This document shows, piece by piece, positions 1 to 7,956 of a stretch of 64,000 nt of DNA. A program made the position numbers and the translations under genes. The stretch lies in the NCBI RefSeq assembly GCF_900016645.1, contig NZ_CDGJ01000134.1. One strand, written 5' to 3'. The first letter of the stretch is position 1; each line of letters begins with the position of its first letter. The notes beneath the pieces are model-generated. The model was not told where the DNA came from and ran no database searches. It worked only from the letters and a program-made list of their open reading frames with translations. This DNA is from Acididesulfobacillus acetoxydans (GTDB lineage Bacteria > Bacillota > Desulfitobacteriia > Desulfitobacteriales > Desulfitobacteriaceae).

Positions 1-82
1 AATGCTGTTACGGGTGACTATTCACCGGTTGAAAAATTTCCGAAAACAGCGGGTTCCGTGGGCTGCCGGAAAGCGAAATCGC

Positions 83-111
83 TTGACAGGGACTTTGAAT
101 TTTTATATCAT
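83..111 (+). promoter_or_regulatory. Sigma-A promoter of the rplM-rpsI operon
   Basis: TTGACA at 83-88 and TATCAT at 106-111 are separated by exactly 17 bases. The predicted transcript would start near 118 and carry a roughly 200-base untranslated leader before rplM. Seen directly; promoter function is inference from consensus. Confidence 0.75.
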
Positions 112-117
112 ACATAT

Positions 118-324
118 ATGAGTCTCCGGGCTGTGGTTTATGTTTGAGCCCCATAAAGCACGAGCTCGGGCTGCCGGTGTGCTTGAGCCCCACACTCGGC
201 GCAGAGGATTTTCAGCAAATATGGTCGTCAAGGACCGTTCATCACAGGGAGGACCCGCCCTGGGCCAAATCCCCAACCATGAGGGAGCAGTCCGGACCGA
301 TTCTTGTTATTGGAGGGAAAAAAT
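118..324 (+). ncRNA. Structured 5' leader of rplM with twin hairpins
   Basis: Two adjacent hairpins carry almost the same loop. The first pairs TTTATG (137-142) with CATAAA (152-157) around the loop TTTGAGCCC. The second pairs GTGTG (177-181) with CACAC (191-195) around CTTGAGCCC. Stems differ while loops are conserved, which suggests a recognised RNA structure. Ribosomal protein L13 leaders are known autoregulatory elements in Firmicutes; I cannot confirm that this is that family. Confidence 0.5.
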
Positions 325-777
325 ATGTCGACCTACTTCGCGAAAGCGGCTGATATAGAGCGCAAGTGGTATGTGATTGACGCGGCGGGGCTGCCGTTGG
401 GCCGTGTAGCTACGGAAGCTGCCCGTCTCCTCAGAGGGAAACATAAGCCCACCTTCACCCCGAATGTTGATACAGGGGATCATGTGATCATTCTGAATGC
501 GGAACAAGTGGTACTGACGGGAAACAAGCTGATGACGAAAATCTATCGGACCCATTCCGGCTATCCGGGAGGGTTGAAGGAAATGCCCTATAAGAGGCTA
601 ATGCAGATTTTTCCGCAACGGGCGGTGGAACACGCCATTAAAGGAATGCTTCCTCACAATAGCTTGGGGGCCCAAATGTTTCGCAAGTTAAAGGTATACC
701 GGGGAGCCGAGCACCCGCACCTGGCCCAGAAGCCAGAGGTGTGGGCGGTTCAGGGAAAACGGGAAGGAGGAAAATAA
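325..777 (+). CDS. rplM: Ribosomal protein L13 (uL13)
   Basis: A 150-residue protein of the usual bacterial L13 length and one of the early assembly proteins of the 50S subunit. The N-terminus MSTYFAKAADIERKWYVIDA and the internal LLRGKHKPTFTPNVDTGDHV are typical of the family. The start at 325 is chosen because GGAGGG sits 7 bases upstream; an upstream in-frame start at 304 would add seven residues without a ribosome binding site. It is followed after 3 bases by rpsI, the standard L13-S9 operon. Confidence 0.97.
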   Translation: MSTYFAKAADIERKWYVIDAAGLPLGRVATEAARLLRGKHKPTFTPNVDTGDHVIILNAEQVVLTGNKLMTKIYRTHSGYPGGLKEMPYKRLMQIFPQRAVEHAIKGMLPHNSLGAQMFRKLKVYRGAEHPHLAQKPEVWAVQGKREGGK

Positions 778-780
778 AGG

Positions 781-1176
781 ATGGCTGCTCAATTACACTA
801 CCAGGGGACCGGGCGCCGGAAGAATGCGGTTGCGCGAGTACGCTTGCTGCCCGGCCAGGGGAAAGTTTTAGTGAATAAACGGGAGCTGGCCGAATACTTC
901 GGCAAAAAAACGCTGGAGATGATCGTTCAGCAGCCCTTGGAGGTTACGGAAACTCTTGGCAGGTACGATATAATCGCTTTGGTGAATGGGGGCGGGACGA
1001 CCGGCCAGGCCGGGGCTCTGCGCTTGGGGATAGCCCGGGCTCTGCTTAAAGCAGATGTCAGTCTTCGGCCCGCTTTAAAAAGGGCCGGCTTTTTAACCCG
1101 CGATCCTCGTATGAAAGAACGCCGTAAATACGGTTTGAAGAAAGCGCGCAAAGCCCCCCAATTCTCGAAACGGTAA
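781..1176 (+). CDS. rpsI: Ribosomal protein S9 (uS9)
   Basis: A 131-residue protein of standard S9 length, part of the 30S head. The N-terminal YQGTGRRKNAVARVRLLPG and the basic C-terminal tail ending in QFSKR, which reaches the P-site tRNA, are both present. GGAGG at the end of rplM serves as ribosome binding site. The operon ends at the hairpin that follows. Confidence 0.97.
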   Translation: MAAQLHYQGTGRRKNAVARVRLLPGQGKVLVNKRELAEYFGKKTLEMIVQQPLEVTETLGRYDIIALVNGGGTTGQAGALRLGIARALLKADVSLRPALKRAGFLTRDPRMKERRKYGLKKARKAPQFSKR

Positions 1177-1194
1177 TTATCAGGAGAACGAGAA

Positions 1195-1231
1195 ATCCCC
1201 AAACCCGCGTGGTTTGGGGATATTTTTTTTC
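1195..1231 (+). terminator. Intrinsic terminator of rplM-rpsI
   Basis: A perfect 11-bp stem, ATCCCCAAACC (1195-1205) against GGTTTGGGGAT (1211-1221), is followed by a run of eight T. It isolates the ribosomal operon from cwlD. Confidence 0.93.
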
Positions 1232-1387
1232 CTGGCGGGATAATCCTTCTTTTCCGGACAGGCAATGTTCGTGAAAAGGCACGGCGGCGGCCGCGCAAGT
1301 GAACTCTGTGTCAAACCTCAAGCGTTAAGTATATTCCCGGATTTTTGCCCATAGTTTTAAGCATGAAGACTGGGAAGGAGAATGCGA

Positions 1388-2113
1388 ATGCGCAGGTGGG
1401 GTAAGAGGCGGGCCGGAGCGGCCCTGGGCATTTTGTTGCTTCTCATCGCGGGGGGTGTGGTGGTTCTGCACCGTCAACCCACGGACAGCAGGATTTGGAG
1501 CTGGGCGGTCGGGAAGAAAATCGTCGTGATTGACGCGGGGCATGGAGGGCCGGACCCGGGAGCCGTCGGGAAAACGAAGGTTTTGGAAAAGGATGTGACG
1601 TTGGCCGTGGCCAAGCGTCTCCAGGCTTTTATACAGCAGGGAGGCGGAAAGCCCGTCATGGTGCGGGAGGAAGATAAAGACCTCGGTACGGCGTCCGGCC
1701 TTTTGCGGAGAAAGCGTGAAGACCTGGCTCAGCGCATTCAACTCGCGGCCGAGGCCCAAGCGGACGTCTATTTGAGTATCCATGCCAACAGTTTTCCCAA
1801 TGAAAAACTGACCGGGCCGCAGACTTTCTACCATACGGATTCGGTGGAAGGGCGGGTTTTAGCCCAGGCTATCCAGCGGGAATTGAACCTCATTTCAGGA
1901 GGCAAGCGCGTGGCCAAAGCCAATAAGGATTTCTTCATTCTGAAAAAGGCCGATCAAGCCGCGGTTACTGTGGAGCTGGGCTTTCTCTCCAATCCGGCGG
2001 AGGAGCAGCTGTTGAACAGTCCGGAGTATCAGCAAAAGATGGCTTGGGGCATCTACCAAGGCCTCTGCCATTATTTCGCCGGGACGGATAAAGCCAAAAT
2101 CCAGGCTCCCTAA
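1388..2113 (+). CDS. cwlD: N-acetylmuramoyl-L-alanine amidase, CwlD type
   Basis: A 241-residue Amidase_3 protein. An N-terminal basic stretch and one hydrophobic segment (about residues 9-27) make a signal or anchor. The zinc and catalytic positions are visible: DAGHGG, the Glu after VLEKD, SIHAN and the catalytic Glu in VELGFLSN. CwlD makes muramic delta-lactam in spore cortex, and rpsI-cwlD adjacency is common in spore formers. The ATG at 1388 is preferred over 1382 because GGAAGGAG ends 7 bases before it. The sporulation role is inferred from family and gene order. Confidence 0.85.
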   Translation: MRRWGKRRAGAALGILLLLIAGGVVVLHRQPTDSRIWSWAVGKKIVVIDAGHGGPDPGAVGKTKVLEKDVTLAVAKRLQAFIQQGGGKPVMVREEDKDLGTASGLLRRKREDLAQRIQLAAEAQADVYLSIHANSFPNEKLTGPQTFYHTDSVEGRVLAQAIQRELNLISGGKRVAKANKDFFILKKADQAAVTVELGFLSNPAEEQLLNSPEYQQKMAWGIYQGLCHYFAGTDKAKIQAP

Positions 2114-2355
2114 AGCAGCGGGAGTGAGGGCCCGGGTCAGGCCGTCGCGTTTCACTGGGTACGGGCGCGCCATTTTGCCTGAGCACCGGGAAGGACCCCG
2201 GGGACCGGAAGGCTCAGCGCGGATTCCCGTCGGATTGGTCTTGGCAAGGGGAATGTGCATCAGCCCGTCATCGTCGACGCCTCCTCCAGGGGAGTTAAGC
2301 CGGCTGCCTCTTCCGGAGAACAAGCGCTTGAATCCCCTCTTAGGCGGGCTTATGA

Positions 2356-2895
2356 TCAGGCGTCTCTTGCAGAAGCTCGTTCTAGAGGTTTTTTCGGGTG
2401 CGCTTGGGCTGTGGCGCTGAAGTGCTTGGCGGTGAATTCGTATTGTTTGATGGCAATGATTTTGGTCCTAAACCACTCGGCGTGCAGGTGTTCGTCTATA
2501 AAATTTGCCTGCAGGATTTTTGTCAGTCCCCGGTCGCCGTGCTTATCTTGATGCAGCCGCTCGATTAAGTCGTTGTAATCTTTCATGGCTTTTTCTTCGA
2601 TCATGATATCTATAGCGAGGGTGTCTTCCAGGCCGGCCATGGCCGTCAGCCCACCGGCCAGCTTGCCGATGATCGGGGAAATGAGATCTCCTAAAACCGT
2701 AGGGTTGGCGCCCAATTCTTTGATTTTCTCGCCGATGTTGTCCACATGGTTCTGTTCTATGTAGGCTAAGCGCTCTAAAACCAAGCCGCTGTATCTGCCC
2801 CGGAAGGCTTTACTCTGGGCATTGTATAAGTCCACCTGATTCAGTTCCAAACTGTAAAACCAATTGAGCTTGGCAATCAGTGTCTCTTGATCCAT
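2356..2895 (-). CDS. Ferritin-like di-iron protein
   Basis: A 179-residue, mostly helical protein. Carboxylate/His motifs at regular spacing (EQNHVDN, EEKAMKDY, DEHLHAEWF) resemble the two EXXH pairs of the ferritin-like superfamily (rubrerythrin or COQ7-like). A clear AAAGGAG lies upstream of the ATG. It is transcribed against its neighbours as a single gene. A role in oxidative stress or iron handling is inference; the exact subfamily is not recognised. Confidence 0.6.
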   Translation of the reverse strand: MDQETLIAKLNWFYSLELNQVDLYNAQSKAFRGRYSGLVLERLAYIEQNHVDNIGEKIKELGANPTVLGDLISPIIGKLAGGLTAMAGLEDTLAIDIMIEEKAMKDYNDLIERLHQDKHGDRGLTKILQANFIDEHLHAEWFRTKIIAIKQYEFTAKHFSATAQAHPKKPLERASARDA

Positions 2896-3462
2896 GGGGG
2901 TCTCCTTTCGTTACCGTGTCCAAGGTATTAAACGTTTGGGATATTGAATCTTTGCAGGGCAGAACCTTTTGAGCCCATCGTTGTTCGGGATGTGATTCAC
3001 CTGCAGGTCCGGAAAGATAACGGGATTATGTCCGCTCGCATTTAGTATTCCCCAAGACGCCGTGAACATCCGCCGAAATACGGGTGACTGTTCGCGGAAG
3101 CGGGAGCCGCGGTTTTTCCTTCGGTGCAGCCGGACCGGGTGCGCATAGGGAGCGGCGTTTTATCCCTTTTGCTGCTTAAAAAAATTTGCGGGCCCTCAGC
3201 GCAGGATTTTTTCGGGTAAAGTCGAATCTTATCTCAGAAGTGCAAACAAATTTGCGGCTATTTGTCGTCAAGAGTCCGGCAAAGATTAGCTCACAGCTGG
3301 CATTGGTTGACCTGGGACTATGCACTTGGCACTTTAAGGACAAAACAGCGAGTCTGGTAAGGCGTGGTATTGTGGCCTCAGGGAATGGACCGCACGGTGC
3401 GGACGACCAGCTGAGGTATCTTTTCGGAATTTGCGGGGAATTTTCGGGATGGGATGAGGTAA
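2896..3462. other. Intergenic region without a recognised gene
   Basis: Between the divergent ferritin-like gene and the sigma-54 activator I see no convincing coding sequence or complete promoter. TTGGCAC near 3326 resembles a -24 box, but the matching TTGC at -12 is absent. Confidence 0.5.
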
Positions 3463-3519
3463 GTGACGGAAGACAAGGTGACGGAAGATAAGGTAACGGA
3501 AGACAAGATGACGGAAGAC
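3463..3519 (+). repeat. 15-bp direct repeats spanning the activator start codon
   Basis: Almost four copies of GTGACGGAAGACAAG (small variants) encode a TEDKV-type repeat. Each unit offers a new start codon (GTG, GTG, GTA, ATG). Confidence 0.85.
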
Positions 3520-5073
3520 GATTGGTTTGTGCAGGTGCTGGACAGGCTGGCGGAAGGAATTCACATTGTGAATACGGAGGGTGTGACGCTTTTTTACAAC
3601 CGGGCCATGGGGCGAATGGAAGGCCTGGGTCCCGGGGATGTCCTCGGCAAGCAACTTTTAAGCCAGTTTCCTTCGCTTTCCCAAGAAACCAGCACTCTGT
3701 GGCAGGTTTTGCGGACCCGGGAGCCGGTTCTTGGGGTCAGTCAGACCTACTTGAATCCGCGCGGAGAAAAGATTACCTCTGTAAACGACTCTTATCCTCT
3801 GTTTAGAGAGGGACTTTTCACAGGGGCTTTGGAAGTGGCCCGGGACCTGAGCCACGAGGCTAAATTGACCGAACGGGTGGCGTTGCTGCAAAGCCGCTTG
3901 CGCTCTTCTCCGGCCGGTTCCGGGGATAAGCCTTACTATACATTTGGCGACATAAAGACGCAGAGTTCCTTGATGCTCAAAACGCTGGCTAAAGCGGAAA
4001 AAGCTGCCAGGAGCTCGGTGAACGTGCTCATTTCCGGGGAGACGGGCACCGGCAAGGAAATGGTCGCTCAAAGCATTCACGCGGCTAGTCCGCGGGCCGG
4101 GGGGCCATTCGTCGCCCAGAACTGTGCCGCATTTCCGGAGGGGCTTTTGGAAGGCATTCTCTTCGGCACGGTCCGGGGGAGTTTCACCGGAGCCCTGGAC
4201 CGCCCAGGGCTGTTCGAACAGACGCAAGGCGGGACGATTCTCCTCGACGAGCTGGATTCTATGGGTTGGAATTTGCAGGCCAAATTGCTGCGGGTTTTGC
4301 AGGAAGGCAAGGTCCGGCGGCTGGGGGATACGCGTGAGCGGGAACTCGATGTGCGGTTTCTGGCGACGACCAATGCTCCGGCTCATCAGAGTGTGAAGGA
4401 GGGCCGGCTGCGCCCGGATCTTTTTTATAGGCTGAGCGTGGTCGATCTTTATCTCCCGCCTCTCAGGGAACGGGGCAGGGATGTTGATCTTCTCATTGAT
4501 TATTTCTTGGCGCTTTATGCCCGGCTGCACGCCAGGAACGTTCCCCGGCTCCTGCCGGCAGCCGCTCAGGCCCTTAAAGAGCATGATTGGCCGGGTAATG
4601 TGCGGGAGCTGGCGCACGTTATAGAAGGAGGACTGGTTATTGCGGGCGAGGAGTTCGGTCTGGAGGAACTGCCCAATTACCTGCGCTGCGGCACGGGACG
4701 CGGCTCCGCAAAGGAGGCGGGCACGGCCGGCGGGGACGGTGAAAGAGGGGGCGGCGCGGGCTATCTTTCTAAGGTGAAAGAGTCGGATTTTGCCGGGACA
4801 AAAGAGCAAACTTCCGCCGCAAACGGGAACCCCGGCCGGCAGGTGGGAGTGTCGGGTTGTGAGGCGGAAGAGCGGGTGGCGAACGGTTTTAATTTTTCCC
4901 CGGAGATGCCCTCGGGGATGAGTCTGCCGGAACGGGTCGAATGGCTGGAACGGCGGTCGATTCAGGCCGCTCTGGCGGAAACCCGGGGAAATGTCACGAA
5001 AGCGGCATTCACATTGGGAATTTCCCGGCAGTTGCTGCAGTACAAGATGCGGCGCTGGTCTTTGTGGCGCTAA
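3463..5073 (+). CDS. Sigma-54-dependent activator, RocR-like (PAS-AAA+-Fis)
   Basis: A 536-residue enhancer-binding protein. A PAS-like sensor covers about residues 18-135. The AAA+ domain starts near 155 and carries Walker A GETGTGKE, a GSFTGA sigma-54 contact loop (variant of GAFTGA) and the Walker B region ILLDELDS. A Fis-type helix-turn-helix ends the protein (GNVTKAAFTLGISRQLLQYK). The architecture matches RocR, which activates arginine and ornithine catabolism in Bacillus. A -24/-12 promoter stands before the ornithine operon 3 kb downstream, so that operon is its likely target. The first codons lie in 15-bp direct repeats, so GTG 3463, GTG 3478 and ATG 3508 are all possible starts. Confidence 0.85.
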   Translation: MTEDKVTEDKVTEDKMTEDDWFVQVLDRLAEGIHIVNTEGVTLFYNRAMGRMEGLGPGDVLGKQLLSQFPSLSQETSTLWQVLRTREPVLGVSQTYLNPRGEKITSVNDSYPLFREGLFTGALEVARDLSHEAKLTERVALLQSRLRSSPAGSGDKPYYTFGDIKTQSSLMLKTLAKAEKAARSSVNVLISGETGTGKEMVAQSIHAASPRAGGPFVAQNCAAFPEGLLEGILFGTVRGSFTGALDRPGLFEQTQGGTILLDELDSMGWNLQAKLLRVLQEGKVRRLGDTRERELDVRFLATTNAPAHQSVKEGRLRPDLFYRLSVVDLYLPPLRERGRDVDLLIDYFLALYARLHARNVPRLLPAAAQALKEHDWPGNVRELAHVIEGGLVIAGEEFGLEELPNYLRCGTGRGSAKEAGTAGGDGERGGGAGYLSKVKESDFAGTKEQTSAANGNPGRQVGVSGCEAEERVANGFNFSPEMPSGMSLPERVEWLERRSIQAALAETRGNVTKAAFTLGISRQLLQYKMRRWSLWR

Positions 5074-5103
5074 AGGGCCCCGGTACCTCGGTGAATAAGC
5101 GGC

Positions 5104-5128
5104 AGCGGGAATATTACGCCCGCTTTTC
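5104..5128 (+). terminator. Probable terminator after the sigma-54 activator
   Basis: AGCGGG (5104-5109) pairs with CCCGCT (5119-5124) and is followed by a short T run. Confidence 0.5.
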
Positions 5129-5193
5129 GGGTATTTTGAACGTAGATGGACGGTAGGAGAGGCTCAATGGTTGGGGTTTATGAGCAGGTAACA

Positions 5194-5222
5194 TTGACTT
5201 TGCCCCCAAACTGGCCTATATA
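5194..5222 (+). promoter_or_regulatory. Sigma-A promoter of the phasin-like gene
   Basis: TTGACT (5194-5199), a 17-base spacer and TATATA (5217-5222). The start codon follows 25 bases later behind GGAGG. Confidence 0.7.
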
Positions 5223-5246
5223 TTAGTTAAAAGCGGAGGTGTCAAG

Positions 5247-5570
5247 ATGAAAGATTTGCTAAAGAAGGGCTTGGCCTTGGCTTTGGGCATGGCTGTGGCC
5301 AGCCGCGAACAGATTGAAAAACTGGTGGACGAACTGGTAAAAAAAGGCGAGGTCTCCGCCGCGGAGTCCAAGAACTTGGTGGATGAACTGATTAAGAAAG
5401 GAGAAGAAGAACACCAGGCGCTGCGTGCGAAGATGCGCGAGAATGTCAATGAACGTGTCAAGGAACGTTTGAGCGAACTTGAGGTTCCTTCCCATGAGAC
5501 AGTGAAGAATTTGGAGAACCGGGTAGAGGAACTGATAAGGCGGCTGGAGAAGCTGGAGAACCGGGAGTGA
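5247..5570 (+). CDS. Phasin-like coiled-coil protein
   Basis: A 107-residue, highly charged helical protein with heptad-like patterning (EQIEKLVDELVKKGEV repeated as ESKNLVDELIKKGEEE). It resembles the small phasin/PhaF-type proteins annotated in Firmicutes. GGAGG at 5234-5238 supports the start. The stop codon lies at the left edge of a dispersed repeat, so the natural C-terminus may have been changed by that insertion. Binding of granules is not shown; function is inferred from similarity only. Confidence 0.6.
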   Translation: MKDLLKKGLALALGMAVASREQIEKLVDELVKKGEVSAAESKNLVDELIKKGEEEHQALRAKMRENVNERVKERLSELEVPSHETVKNLENRVEELIRRLEKLENRE

Positions 5571-5845
5571 ACTCGTTTGGCTTAAGCTGAACATCACGAT
5601 AGTGTCCCGTGGATACTATCGCCGAACCGCAAGCTTTCGAAGAATACTTGTGCGGTGAGGATGACTTCGGTGACGAAAGTGTTCAGTGGACACTTTCGTC
5701 GAAAGCGCTGAGCCTTTGACGAATACTATCGGGCTGAAGGCGTCGTTGTCCGGTGGACGATGACGGCCGAAGGCTGAGTCTACCCCCACCGAAGAGGGGT
5801 ACGTGGGACCCACTCCCACTTGTAGAAGTGGGAGTCTTACGCTTT
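5567..5845 (+). repeat. Modular hairpin repeat with IS605-like right end, copy A (three modules)
   Basis: The longest copy of a dispersed element. The left end reads GTGAACTCGTTTGGC. Three strong hairpins follow, each with a GTCC...GTGGA-type loop: 5597-5621, 5672-5700 and 5741-5765. Secondary stems lie between them (5627-5631/5651-5655; 5711-5714/5732-5735). The right end has ACCCC/GGGGT (5782-5800) and a 10-bp hairpin, ACTCCCACTT (5812-5821) with AAGTGGGAGT (5826-5835). It encodes no transposase. The right end resembles IS200/IS605 (TnpB omega-RNA) ends. Related copies are at 11525, 38634 and 56622. Confidence 0.75.
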
Positions 5846-5909
5846 GGATAAAGGCAGAGGGCCTGAAGCTATTCAGGCTCTTTTATATAGGTGTGAAGGG
5901 GTTTCGCTT

Positions 5910-7592
5910 ATGATTGGAAGAAGGATGCGGCATTTCAGGCGCTATCGTTTTGTGGCCTCCGTCATGGCCCGGCATGGGTTGGGGTTCCTGGTCGAGGAAA
6001 TCGGCTTGCTGCACCTGCTCTCTTTGCCCAGGCGTCTTTTTACGGATACGGAGCCGGCGGCAAGCGACCCGAAATCGATTGGTCAAAGAATTCGGGAAGT
6101 TTGCGAAGAACTGGGTCCTACGTTTATCAAAATAGGTCAAATGGCGAGCTCCCGACCGGATTTAATTCCCGAAGGGATCATGCTGGAACTGGCCAAGCTG
6201 CAGGACCAGGTGCCGCCGTTTCCTTCGGCCGCGGCCCGGCAAATCATCGAAGACGAGATGGGCGTCCCTTTGGAGAAAGTCTTCCGGGAGTTCGACGACG
6301 TTCCTCTGGCTGCGGCTTCCATCGGCCAAGTGCACCGGGGAGTGCTTCTCAGCGGCGAAGAGGTGGCGGTAAAAGTCCAGAGGCCGGAAATCAAAAATCT
6401 GATCAAGACGGATTTAGAAATTCTCACGGACTTTGCCGCCCTGGCTGAACACCGCTTGGAATGGGCCGCCCGTTACCAACTGACCGAAATCGTCGAGGAG
6501 TTTGTGCGCTCGCTGACGGCCGAGATGGACTACACCATCGAGGCCCGCAATGCGGCACGTATTGCCAAACAATTCAGCGGCGAGGCGTACCTCAAGGTTC
6601 CGGCTATTTTCTGGGATCTGACGACGGCCAGGGTTTTGACCATGGAGTATATCGAGGGGATCAAACTTACCGATGTGGCGGAGTTGGAGAGGCGGGGTTA
6701 CAACCCCGGGCATATGGCGAACATGATCGTCCGGACGATTCTCCAGCAGATTTTAATGGAGGGTTTTTTTCACGGAGACCCCCATCCCGGTAATATTTTG
6801 GCCGTGTCTGCCGATGTCATCGCCCTGATCGATTTTGGCATGGTTGGGCGTTTGACTCCGGACATGAGGTACAATTTCGCTTCAATTGTTATTGCCATGA
6901 TGCGTCAGAACACCGACGGCATGCTGCAAGCGGTTCTGCGCATGGGGATTGTGCCGGACGATGTCAACATGCGCCGTCTGCGCCAGGATGTCGATGACCT
7001 CAGGGAAAAATACATGGAGGTGCCGCTCAGCAGGATTAGTTTGGGTGAGGCTGTCAATGATCTGTTCGTGGTTGCTTTTCGCCATAGGATCCGTATTCCG
7101 GCCGATTTGACCCTAGTAGGGAAATCCCTGCTCACGCTGGAAGGACTGGTGGAGGCACTGGACCCTGAATTGAGCATTATGGACGTTGCTCAGCCCTTCG
7201 GGCGCCGGCTTTTAAGGGAGCGCTTCCGGCCGGACTACCTGGGGCAGAAAGCTTGGCATAATTTGAATGAATACGGAGAACTTCTCCTGGATTTGCCCAA
7301 ACAGTTAAAGGAGCTTTTGCGCAATGTCCAGCGGGGGCAGTTGAACTTGCACGTTCGCCTGCCGGAGGCGGATGACCTTCTGCACAAACTCGATCGCATG
7401 ACGAATCAAATTTCTTTCAGTATTGTTTTGTTGGCTTTCAGCATTGTCATGGCGGGGCTCATCATCGCCTCGGCCCAAAGCAGGCAGCCCATCATGCTCT
7501 TTCATTTCCCGGCCATAGAACTGGGTTTTGGCGTCGCGGGTATTATGTTTATCTGGATGATCTTTGCCATCTTCCGTTCGGGAAGATTCTGA
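5910..7592 (+). CDS. UbiB/ABC1-type atypical kinase
   Basis: A 560-residue member of the UbiB (ADCK/Coq8) family. Signature elements are KIGQ in IKIGQMASSRPD, the alanine-rich loop PLAAASIGQVHRG in place of a P-loop, the lysine in VAVKVQRP, HGDPHPGNIL as catalytic loop and DFGMVGR. Two transmembrane helices end the protein. The family supports isoprenoid quinone or lipid homeostasis at the membrane. The ATG at 5910 with GAAGGGG 8 bases upstream is preferred over a TTG at 5844, which lies at the edge of repeat copy A. Confidence 0.85.
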   Translation: MIGRRMRHFRRYRFVASVMARHGLGFLVEEIGLLHLLSLPRRLFTDTEPAASDPKSIGQRIREVCEELGPTFIKIGQMASSRPDLIPEGIMLELAKLQDQVPPFPSAAARQIIEDEMGVPLEKVFREFDDVPLAAASIGQVHRGVLLSGEEVAVKVQRPEIKNLIKTDLEILTDFAALAEHRLEWAARYQLTEIVEEFVRSLTAEMDYTIEARNAARIAKQFSGEAYLKVPAIFWDLTTARVLTMEYIEGIKLTDVAELERRGYNPGHMANMIVRTILQQILMEGFFHGDPHPGNILAVSADVIALIDFGMVGRLTPDMRYNFASIVIAMMRQNTDGMLQAVLRMGIVPDDVNMRRLRQDVDDLREKYMEVPLSRISLGEAVNDLFVVAFRHRIRIPADLTLVGKSLLTLEGLVEALDPELSIMDVAQPFGRRLLRERFRPDYLGQKAWHNLNEYGELLLDLPKQLKELLRNVQRGQLNLHVRLPEADDLLHKLDRMTNQISFSIVLLAFSIVMAGLIIASAQSRQPIMLFHFPAIELGFGVAGIMFIWMIFAIFRSGRF

Positions 7593-7700
7593 AAAACAGA
7601 GCTTAACGGGGCAGTGCCGGTCTTCTTGCCGGGACGCTTGACCTCATCCCGGCTCCGGGCAATTGGAACGAAAAATATGGAACGAAAAATATCTCAGCAG

Positions 7701-7740
7701 CAGGCAAATACTTTTGCACACGTGCAAGATTGTTTGCCTG
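7701..7740. promoter_or_regulatory. 40-bp nested dyad, candidate activator site
   Basis: The outer arms are CAGGCAAA (7701-7708) and TTTGCCTG (7733-7740). The inner arms are TTGCAC (7714-7719) and GTGCAA (7722-7727), with a common centre. The centre is about 180 bp upstream of the -24 box of ord, a normal distance for an enhancer-binding protein. A terminator for the preceding gene is the alternative, but no clean T run follows. Confidence 0.5.
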
Positions 7741-7895
7741 CTCTTTTCGTGAATCGGATAGTCCGAGAAGGCACAGAATGAAAAAGAAATTGACGGGGGA
7801 GGGCCGGCAAAATTCAACCGGGGAGCCGGATTCAAACGGGTGCCGTAAGGAATAGGATTTGGGCAGAGAGAAGAAGCTAAATGAGATCGTAAACA

Positions 7896-7912
7896 TTGGC
7901 ATCGAAATTGCA
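7896..7912 (+). promoter_or_regulatory. Sigma-54 (-24/-12) promoter of the ornithine operon
   Basis: TTGGCATCGAAATTGCA matches YTGGCAC-N5-TTGCW, with GG at 7898-7899 and GC at 7910-7911 in the obligatory 12-base register. It is 45 bp upstream of ord. Together with the AAA+ activator at 3463 it implies sigma-54 control. Confidence 0.82.
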
Positions 7913-7956
7913 ATTGATTAAGGGTCGGACTAATCAGGAGGGGAGAGATTGACCGT

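Noticed and set aside
3320..3345. Sigma-54 promoter before the activator gene
   Set aside because: TTGGCAC is present, but the -12 TTGC at the required distance is missing.
3658..4809. 383-codon minus-strand frame
   Set aside because: It is opposite the sigma-54 activator, whose motifs are intact; a GC-rich codon shadow.
7610..7680. Terminator after the UbiB-like gene
   Set aside because: The GCCGG segments are direct rather than inverted repeats and no T run follows.
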